In this document: positions 24,763 through 32,600 of the stretch, piece by piece
Position numbering within the stretch: position 1 is the stretch's first letter
How the letters are laid out: every line of letters begins with the position of its first letter
From: an uncultured Saprospiraceae bacterium
GTDB lineage: Bacteria > Bacteroidota > Bacteroidia > Chitinophagales > Saprospiraceae
DNA length: 64,000 nucleotides
NCBI GenBank assembly: GCA_938015595.1
Contig: CALLPI010000006.1
Span: 62,001 to 126,000 of the forward strand
Direction: 5' to 3'
Program-made: the position numbers and the translations under genes
Notes under the pieces: model-generated
Seen by the model: only the letters and a program-made list of their open reading frames with translations
Database searches by the model: none
Told to the model about the DNA's origin: nothing

Positions 24763-25968
24763 ATGAATATCATCTTATTCGATAGTGAAGTACGAGGCGA
24801 GCTCTTGCCTTTTACCTACCTGCGCCCCGTGTGCGAATTGAGGGTGGGCATCCTCACCATTCGGGAAAAGTGGGAGCGCCGCACCGGTATCAAGCCTGCC
24901 TTTATCACCCAGGATTACCTGGCCGGCAAATACCCCATCGAGACTGGCTCCGTAAATTACCTTGTCAACGGCTCTGTTTGCCCTTCCGACCAACTACTCA
25001 AACTCATGGAAGAAATGGAGTTTGGTCAGGTCTATTTACAGGGCGACGAACTGATCGTGGCCAAACTCGACGGAGACCAGATAGACCGCCTGGTGCGAGA
25101 CGAAGACATCAGCGAGCTAAGCGGAATCGATATAGCTGACACTAGCTTTCTGAAAATCAATCATCTGTGGGATATATTTGCCCTCAATGGCCAAGCTATT
25201 GAAGAGGATTTTCAACTGCTCACCGCTGGTAGGCAGTCCGAACCACTTAGCGATACCAACCGTGTACTGGGTGCCGAACACATTTTTGTGGAAAAAGGTG
25301 CCAACGTGGAGTTTGCTACCATCAACGCTACTTTAGGCCCTGTGTATATCGGCCAGGATGCGCTCATCATGGAAGGATGCCTTATTCGGGGGCCATTTGC
25401 CATGGGGCGGGAGTCCGTGCTGAAAATGGGCGCTAAAATATACGGCCCCACTACACTTGGCCCAGGCTGCAAGGTAGGCGGCGAGGTGAACAACAGTGTG
25501 TTCTTGGCCAATGCCAACAAGTCACACGATGGTTACCTTGGCAACTCTGTCATTGGTGAGTGGTGCAACATCGGCGCTGATACCAATTGCTCCAACCTCA
25601 AGAATACCTACGAGGAGGTCAAGCTCTGGAACTACCCCAAGCAGCGATTTTTACCCACTGGTAGGCAGTTCTGTGGCCTTTTCATGGGCGACTACTCGCG
25701 CTCGGGCATCAACACCATGTTCAATACTGGCACAGTAGTGGGCATCTCGGCTAATATTTATGGTGAGGGCTTCCCGCGCAATTTCATCCCTTCCTTTGCC
25801 TGGGGTGGAGCCTCCGGCTTCCAGACCTTCCGCCTAGAGAAAGCCTTTGAATCGGCAGAGCGCATCATGCAACGTCGCAACCAAATACTCGAAATTCAAG
25901 ACCGACTCATCTTGCTGCGGGTGTATGAAGAAAGCGCCCCCTTCCGCGTGTGGGAAAAGCGAGTCTGA
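24763..25968 (+). CDS. GlmU-like sugar-1-phosphate nucleotidyl-/acyltransferase
   Basis: The 401-residue protein looks like the Bacteroidota GlmU alternative (TIGR03991-type), predicted to make UDP-N-acetylglucosamine. The start MNIILFDSEVRGELLPFTYLRP is the family's altered nucleotide-binding segment in place of LAAGxGxRM. A left-handed beta-helix follows from about residue 195, with hexapeptide turns such as NATLGPVYIGQDALI and GAKIYGPTTLGPGCKVGGEV. The segment NSVIGEWCNIGADTNCSNLKNTY carries the catalytic-type region of the acyltransferase. The ATG at 24763 matches the family start, though the frame opens at 24679. Neighbouring genes do not help assign a specific sugar. Confidence 0.88.
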   Translation: MNIILFDSEVRGELLPFTYLRPVCELRVGILTIREKWERRTGIKPAFITQDYLAGKYPIETGSVNYLVNGSVCPSDQLLKLMEEMEFGQVYLQGDELIVAKLDGDQIDRLVRDEDISELSGIDIADTSFLKINHLWDIFALNGQAIEEDFQLLTAGRQSEPLSDTNRVLGAEHIFVEKGANVEFATINATLGPVYIGQDALIMEGCLIRGPFAMGRESVLKMGAKIYGPTTLGPGCKVGGEVNNSVFLANANKSHDGYLGNSVIGEWCNIGADTNCSNLKNTYEEVKLWNYPKQRFLPTGRQFCGLFMGDYSRSGINTMFNTGTVVGISANIYGEGFPRNFIPSFAWGGASGFQTFRLEKAFESAERIMQRRNQILEIQDRLILLRVYEESAPFRVWEKRV

Positions 25969-26020
25969 CCTCCTCCCTACTTGCGTTTACCCAGTCTCCA
26001 AGTTTCACAATACCACATAC

Positions 26021-28105
26021 TTACAGCCTCACCTCTGGATACTCAATGCGCTGATGATGTACAGAGCGCATGGTTTTGCGGAAGGACTGGCGGCAGACTT
26101 CCAGTTCCTGGAAGCTCAGGTCGGATTCTTGCATTTGACCCATTCGGATTTTGCCGTCAATGATTTTGTCAATCAGTTCAAAAATGGCTTGCTCAGTAGG
26201 GTTTTTCAGACTTCGGCAGGCGGCTTCGATAGAGTCGGCCATCATCATGATAGTTTGTTCTTTGGTGCGTGGTTTGGGCCCTGGGTAGCGGTAGTCGGCG
26301 TCGGGGATGTCGGCATTGGGCCACTCATTGAGCATTTTGTGATAGAAGTATTCCACGCGAGTAGTGCCGTGGTGGGTTTCAATAAAGTCAATGATATTTT
26401 TGGGCAGCCGGTGTCTTTTGGCCATTTGCACGCCCTCGGTCACGTGGCTGATGATGATCTGGGCGCTTTCCTGGGGTGATTTACCCACATGAGGGCTTTC
26501 CTGGCCGGTTTGGTTTTCCACAAAAAACTCTGGGTTGATCATTTTGCCGATATCGTGGTAAAGAGCACCCACTTTGACGAGCAGAGCGTCGGCGCCGATT
26601 TCACGGGCAGCGGCCTCGCAGAGGTTACCTACCTGAATGGAGTGTTGGAGAGTGCCTGGCGCCTTGAGTGCCAGTTGCTGCAGCAGGGGGCGGTTCAGAT
26701 CGCTGAGGTCGCGCAGGCGCAAGGGCGACACAAATCCAAAGATGCGCTCCAGCAACGGTACCAGCGGCAAGGCCAGCAAGGTCAGGAACGCCGAGAGGAA
26801 AATCCAGATGAGCGCCGTCCAGCTCCAGCCAGCCAAGTTGCCGTGCTCTACCAGTGCGAGTGCAACGAAGGACAACAACATCACAGCTAGCATGGCTGAA
26901 ATAGACAGGAAGAACCTGGACCAACTGTTCACATCCACATTGGTAAGCAAAATGACGACACCAGCCAATATTTGCAGGAAGGTAAAGTCCCAGCCCAGGG
27001 AGGAGATGAAACCCGCTACTAGTACCGTAATGAGATGAGTAAAAAGCGCCAGTCGCTTATTGTAAAAAGTTTGAATGACGATGGGGCCAATGCAGAACGG
27101 GATGAAGTATGCATTGATCGGGCTGCTTTGCTCGGCCCAGTACACCAAGCCGGCATATACAGCCATCCAAGTCAACAAAAAAATTAGCCTTGGGAAACTC
27201 TGCAGATCTGCGGGGTCTCGATTTCTAAGGTAAAAATAATACACAAAAGCCAGCAGCAAGGCCAGTAGCAGGTAGCCGAGTTGAATACGACTGGCAGCGG
27301 AACGACCAGCTATCTCATCCTCGTAGTGCTCTTGCATAGAGCTAATTTTTTGCCACACATCCTCGGTGACTAGCCCGTTGCGGGGCACAATCAGTTCGCC
27401 TTTACGCACCATATCTCGGTATTGCGGCACAGTCTTGAGGGTTTCTTGCCGAAAGTTCTCCGACACCACGGCGTCGTACTCTACATTGGGCGCAATGCTT
27501 TTTTCCAGCAGAGGATACAGAAAGTCGGGTTCGGCAAGGTTGCTGGCGGGCAAAGAGTCTACCAGAGCAGCCTGGGCTGTTTGCACGGTATAGAAATACT
27601 CGAGGGTGCGTTGTCGGGAGGTATTACCATCTATAACATTGATGACAAAGGTTTTACCCTTTTGGGCGTGCTCTGGGATGGGGTTGAGGATGCCACGCTC
27701 AAAGAGGTGGCGCAGCAGACGCTTTCCATAGGTGAGGTAAGCGTCGGGGTGCTGGAGCACATCTGGAAAGTCGCTGGGCTCTTTGAGTTGGACTACCTGC
27801 GCGCGGAAGTTTTGCTCAAATAGCGCGATGCGTTCGTCCTGCACACGAGAATTTACCCGGTAGTAAGGCGAGAAGTCCTGTAACACTTTTTGCTGTGCTT
27901 GTTCGAGCTCGGCAGCCGAGCGACGTACAGCAAAATCAAAAGGCGCTATCAAGTCATCGAATCGCCAAGTTTGCCCAGGGCGAATGTCAAAGTGCAACTT
28001 AGCTTGCGAGGGGAACAGCAATACCCAATACAGCGCCAGTGCCAGGAATAGCACCAGGCGAACAAGCGCCGGCACGCGGCGGGCTATGTCCATCAGCCGG
28101 TTCAT
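26021..28105 (-). CDS. 7TM HD-domain phosphodiesterase (PgpH type)
   Basis: The 694-residue protein has the PgpH layout. An N-terminal membrane helix (about residues 13-30) precedes an extracytoplasmic domain (about 31-285) with a QKGKTFVINVIDG-like core, then seven membrane helices (about 285-465), then a cytoplasmic HD domain. The HD motif ALYHDIGKM places His517-Asp518 (counted from the ATG), with further metal ligands at ISHVTEGV and THHGTTRVEYFY, and a closing MMADSIEAACRSL. Members of this family hydrolyse cyclic di-AMP, so a c-di-AMP signalling role is likely but inferred. The start overlaps the stop of the PduO-type gene by four bases (ATGA), so the two are translationally coupled. 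Confidence 0.92.
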   Translation of the reverse strand: MNRLMDIARRVPALVRLVLFLALALYWVLLFPSQAKLHFDIRPGQTWRFDDLIAPFDFAVRRSAAELEQAQQKVLQDFSPYYRVNSRVQDERIALFEQNFRAQVVQLKEPSDFPDVLQHPDAYLTYGKRLLRHLFERGILNPIPEHAQKGKTFVINVIDGNTSRQRTLEYFYTVQTAQAALVDSLPASNLAEPDFLYPLLEKSIAPNVEYDAVVSENFRQETLKTVPQYRDMVRKGELIVPRNGLVTEDVWQKISSMQEHYEDEIAGRSAASRIQLGYLLLALLLAFVYYFYLRNRDPADLQSFPRLIFLLTWMAVYAGLVYWAEQSSPINAYFIPFCIGPIVIQTFYNKRLALFTHLITVLVAGFISSLGWDFTFLQILAGVVILLTNVDVNSWSRFFLSISAMLAVMLLSFVALALVEHGNLAGWSWTALIWIFLSAFLTLLALPLVPLLERIFGFVSPLRLRDLSDLNRPLLQQLALKAPGTLQHSIQVGNLCEAAAREIGADALLVKVGALYHDIGKMINPEFFVENQTGQESPHVGKSPQESAQIIISHVTEGVQMAKRHRLPKNIIDFIETHHGTTRVEYFYHKMLNEWPNADIPDADYRYPGPKPRTKEQTIMMMADSIEAACRSLKNPTEQAIFELIDKIIDGKIRMGQMQESDLSFQELEVCRQSFRKTMRSVHHQRIEYPEVRL

Positions 28106-28665
28106 GAAGCGGTATCTTTGACAGGCGCCCAGATGACTTCATGTGCTTCGAGGTCTTGCGCTAGTTTTCGAGACAGCACAAAAAGGTAGTCGGACAAGCG
28201 ATTTAGATACGGAATGATAAGCTCATGCACGGGTTCTTCAGCAGCCAGTGCCACTACTTGTCGCTCGGCTCTACGGCACACACAACGGGCAATATGGCAA
28301 AACGACACCGTAGGATGCCCCCCCGGCAAAATGAAGTTGCGCAATGGAGGGAGTTGGGCGTCCATATCGTCCATAAGGCGCTCCAACAAGACGATGTGCT
28401 CCTCCTCCACAGCGGGTACCACAGCGGGTTGGCCTGGCTCGGTAGCCAGCGCAGCACCAATGTTGAAAAGCAGGTTCTGGATGGCTTCCAGGCGCATTTT
28501 CACTGCGGGGTTCTCGCAAGCATCGCGCAGCAAGCCCATGAAACTATTGAGTTCGTCCACAGTGCCATAAGCCTCAATGCGCAGGTGGCTTTTGGGCAAC
28601 CGCTTGCCCCCAAACAAGGACGTAGAGCCGGCATCGCCGGTTTTGGTGTATATTTTTAAGGACAT
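28102..28665 (-). CDS. Cob(I)alamin adenosyltransferase, PduO type
   Basis: This enzyme moves the adenosyl group of ATP onto cobalamin to make the B12 coenzyme. The 187-residue protein starts with the P-loop-like family motif IYTKTGDAGSTSLFGGKRL (about residues 4-22). The motif AYGTVDELNSFMGL follows. FILPGG (about 110-115), CRRAERQV (about 132-139) and YLNRLSDYLFVLSR near the C-terminus complete the family marks. I chose the ATG at 28665 to match the family start, but an in-frame ATG at 28692 would add nine basic residues. It overlaps the HD phosphodiesterase by four bases. No cobalamin riboswitch or B12-dependent enzyme lies nearby. Confidence 0.93.
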   Translation of the reverse strand: MSLKIYTKTGDAGSTSLFGGKRLPKSHLRIEAYGTVDELNSFMGLLRDACENPAVKMRLEAIQNLLFNIGAALATEPGQPAVVPAVEEEHIVLLERLMDDMDAQLPPLRNFILPGGHPTVSFCHIARCVCRRAERQVVALAAEEPVHELIIPYLNRLSDYLFVLSRKLAQDLEAHEVIWAPVKDTAS

Positions 28666-28732
28666 GGCGCTTTTATCTTTTTTACCGGCCATCCAGGAGC
28701 GGCTTCACTGCGCACCGCCCTAACGACTCAGG

Positions 28733-28740
28733 CAAATATA
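28733..28740 (-). promoter_or_regulatory. Candidate -7 box of the adenosyltransferase operon
   Basis: Read on the minus strand this is TATATTTG, a perfect TAnnTTTG match 68 bases before the chosen start and 41 before the alternative ATG at 28692. The -33 region has GGTTTC, not TTG. Confidence 0.4.
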
Positions 28741-28915
28741 GATAAACCTGTTGAAACCGATACTTCTTGTTTGCCATCGTACTATGCTTCGACTCGCCAA
28801 GATTGACAGAGGCTGTGCTCGCTTTTGCCCACTATGCATGAGTTCTCGCAAAGGGCAGTAAAGGCCTGTACATGCCTGCGCTATGCCCTGCACCCACTGA
28901 CTGCCCCCCCCTCCT

Positions 28916-29563
28916 TCACACCTCCGGCGGAATAATATTCCTGAAGTGTCCGTTCATTCGCGCCTTACGCTTGATCTCTTCGGTTTCGCGCACTATGGGC
29001 AGCAGGCGCTCCAGGTGAGCAATGAGGTATTCGCGGCGTTCGCTTTCGTCTGTGAGGCAGAGCAGCTCGTACTCTTGCTGCGCCGACAAGCCCACATGAT
29101 GTCCTATATCGTAAGCAGAGAAGCGGTCGGGGTCGGCAGGGAGTTCTTTGTCAATATGCAGCAAATGAAACAGTGAGCGCACCATGCTAAGCAGGTGGCC
29201 ACCGAGTTTTCGATCACCCTCCATAACAATGCCTACACGAACCACATGGCCACCTGGATACAGTTTGTCTGGTGCTTGCCGAAAAAACTCCTCCAGATGA
29301 AATAGCCCCACGCCCTGGGTGCGCACGTCCAGTTCGCCATTGGCGTAGCGTTTCTCTACTTGCCGGAGCGCTACCTCCGTGCCGAAGCTCATGACCCTGC
29401 CGTTGATGTAGGGAGGAATTCCAAAGGTAAGCCCTTGATTTTCGCAGTCCTGCATCAACTGTTTATAGCGCGGCTCGAAGATATGTAGATTGAGCATTTC
29501 GCCTGGGAACACCACAATCTGAAGCGGGAAGAGGGGAAACATTAGCACTGAATTTTTTTTCAT
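28916..29563 (-). CDS. LON peptidase N-terminal (substrate-binding) domain protein
   Basis: The 215-residue protein is a stand-alone Lon N-domain: the substrate-binding domain of Lon protease without ATPase or peptidase parts. Its marks are MFPLFPLQIVVFPGEMLNLHIFEPRYKQL in order (about residues 8-36), a GVGLFHLEEFF strand and a helical C-terminal half with ERREYLIAHLERLLPIV. Function is unknown; related proteins may bind unfolded proteins. The ATG at 29563 is chosen since a minus-strand TATCTTTG box sits 13 bases upstream. The frame opens further upstream but has no family match there. It diverges from the alpha-2-macroglobulin gene. Confidence 0.88.
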   Translation of the reverse strand: MKKNSVLMFPLFPLQIVVFPGEMLNLHIFEPRYKQLMQDCENQGLTFGIPPYINGRVMSFGTEVALRQVEKRYANGELDVRTQGVGLFHLEEFFRQAPDKLYPGGHVVRVGIVMEGDRKLGGHLLSMVRSLFHLLHIDKELPADPDRFSAYDIGHHVGLSAQQEYELLCLTDESERREYLIAHLERLLPIVRETEEIKRKARMNGHFRNIIPPEV

Positions 29564-29575
29564 AAATACTAACGC

Positions 29576-29583
29576 CAAAGATA
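29576..29583 (-). promoter_or_regulatory. Candidate -7 box of the LON-domain gene
   Basis: Read on the minus strand this is TATCTTTG, the most common Bacteroidota -7 form. It lies only 13 bases before the ATG, so the leader would be very short. No TTG at -33. Confidence 0.45.
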
Positions 29584-29698
29584 AGAAAATGCTTACCTTC
29601 CCCCTTGATTTCAGGGCTCGTGGACAAATTACCTGCGTGCCCCAAGGTTGGGTTGCACTTTCGTTTCCCAAAAACAAATATTCAAAAAACACCATGCC

Positions 29699-32600
29699 AT
29701 GCGAAGAATGCTTGCACCAAGTAGCGCTTTGTTTCTGATAAGCGCCGTAGTTCTGCTTGTCTTTACCGTACCGTCATGCAGCAAGAAAAACCGGTCGGCC
29801 AGTCGTTTCACTCCCGAAAGCATAGGCGCCTACGTGTACAGTTTCACGTCGGGCGTTATCTCGAAGGTCTCACCCATCAAAGTGCAGTTTGCTGCCGACG
29901 CCGTACCCGCAGCTAATGTAGGGAAAGATGCTTCGGGTATTATTTCCTTTAGCCCGACCATCAAAGGCAAAGCCACGTGGGAGAGCGAGCGCATGTTGGT
30001 ATTCCAGCCAGAGATGCCTCTGCCTTCCCGTACTGCCTACACTGCCACGCTGCACCTCAAAAGAGTATTCAAAGGATTGCCTCAGGAAGCCGAAACCTTT
30101 ACTTTCGACTTCCAGACCCGTGAGCAATACTTTGAAGTAGAAGCCGACGGCATCAGTGCTACCGACCCCGCCGACCTCAGCAAGCAGGAAATTACAGGTA
30201 CAGTGATCACGGCTGATGTGGCTACTGAAAAAGATATAGAAAACCTACTCACCGCCCGCCAGAAAGGTAGAGCCTTGCCGGTAAAGTGGACGCAAAGCGG
30301 CGACCAACTCTCACACTACTTCATCATTGACAATGTGATCCGCTCTGGCAAGGACACCGAGGTGGAACTCTCCTGGAATGGCAAAACCCTCAATACCAGC
30401 ATCAAAGGTAGCAAAAAACTGCCTGTACCCGCTCTGGGCACCTTCAAAGAAGTAAGCGTAAGAGCTGTGCAAGGGCAAGAGCAGTATATCATGGTGCACT
30501 TCTCTGACCCCCTACAAGCCACCCAGAACCTGGACGGCCTCGTGCGGCTACAAAATTACAGCGGCAACCTGCGCTACATCGTCCAGGGCAACCAATTGCG
30601 CATCTATCCCTCCTCGCGGCTCAGCGGCACCTACACACTGCAGATCAGTTCGGCGGTGCGCAACATCTCTGGGCAGGCCATGCAAAACTCCAGCAACTGG
30701 TCGGTACACTTCAACAACCCTCAACCCGAAGTGCGCCTGGTCGGCAGGGGGGTCATCGTGCCTAATTCCGACGGGCTGCTCTTCCCCTTTGAGGCCATTG
30801 GCCTGCGCGCTGTGGAGGTGGAGATTTTCAAAATTTACAACAACAACATCCTCCAGTTTCTACAAAACAACACCCTCGAATCGGAATCCGACTACGAGAT
30901 GCACCGCGTAGGTCGGGTGATACTGCGCAAAAAAGTTGCCTTAGACGACCTTGCCACGCAAAACCGCCTGCAAGAGTGGACGCGCTACAACTTCGACCTC
31001 GGCCCTATGATTGGCAAAGACCCCATGGCCATCTACCAGGTGCGCATCGGCTTTCGCAAGGAGTATGCCGCTATTGCCTGCCTTAACCAGAGCAATGACG
31101 ACCAAAGCAACATGAGCACGCTGGAAGTTGCCCCTGATGAAAACGGCGAGATTCCCAGCATAATGGACAGTTGGTACGGCCTCGACGGCTACTACGAAGA
31201 CTACGAGTGGAGCGACCGCGAAAACCCCTGCAAGGGCGCATACTACAATACCGAGCGCTTTGTGAGCCGCAACGTACTAGCCTCCAATCTAGGCATCATT
31301 GCCAAGCTGGGCAAGGACAACTCCTGCATGGTCACCGTCACCGACTTGCGCAACGCCAGCCCAGTCAGTGGTGCTGCTGTGGAGTTCTTTGACTACCCGC
31401 TCCAGCAAATTCAAAAAGCTGTTACCGACGCTCAGGGCAATGCCATGGTTATGCTACCCCGCAAGGCATTTTTTGTAGTTGTCAGCCACAACAACCAGGC
31501 TGGCTACCTACGCATTGACGACGGCAGCTCGCTCTCCTTGAGCCGCTTTGATGTAGCCGGCTCCGAGCCGCAAAAAGGCCTCAAGGGCTTCATATATGCC
31601 GACCGCGGCGTGTGGCGCCCCGGCGACTCCATCTTCCTGCACTTTATGCTCGAAGACCGCCTCAACCAACTACCGCCCAACTACCCTATTGCGCTGGAAG
31701 TGTATGACCCCCGCGGCCAGCTCTTCCTCAAGCGCACCGCCACCCAGAACGTCAGTGGCTTGTACCCCCTGCACCTTAAAACCAATACCGACGCCCCCAC
31801 TGGCAACTGGATGGCCAAAGTGAAAGTAGGTGGTGCCACATTCGAACGCATTCTCAAGGTGGAAACCGTAAAGCCCAATCGCATCAAAATCAATCTCAGC
31901 CCAGGTAAGGAGATACTTACTGGCGAAGATAATCCCGCGCGATTTGACCTCCAGGCTGCCTGGCTGCACGGCGCGCCCGCTAAAAACCTACGTGCAGTAG
32001 TGGACCTGCAATATACCCCACAAAAAATCAGCTTCCCCAAGTTCGGACAGTTTGTGTTTGATTTACCCGGCAGCAGCCTAAATAACGAACCTGCCACTGT
32101 GTTCGAGGGCAACCTTGACGCCGACGGCCGCGCACAATTTGAGCTAACTCTGTACAACTCCAGCGATCTACCCGGCAAACTCATGGCCAGCTTCCGCACT
32201 CGCGTATTTGAAAAAGGCGGCGACTTCAGCACCGATGTGCTCAACGTTCCCTACATGCCTTATCCTTACCTGGCTGGCGTACGGCTACCCTCCAACAAGT
32301 ACAAAGAGAAGCGCTTTGACCTGCGCAAAAGCAGCACAGTGCTCCTCGCTTCAGTGGATACCAACGGAATACCCCAGGCCAACCGCAAACTCGACGCCGC
32401 CATATACAAGGTGAACAACGACTGGTGGTGGGATGTGAACGAAAGCAATGTCAGCTATTACAACAACGCCCAAAATATATCGCTCGAAATGCGCTCTCAA
32501 TTCACCACCGACAACCGCGGCGAAGCCGAATGGACGCTCACTTTCGAGCGCTGGGGCTACTACTTCATCCGTGTGTGCGACAGCGAGAGCGGCCACTGCA

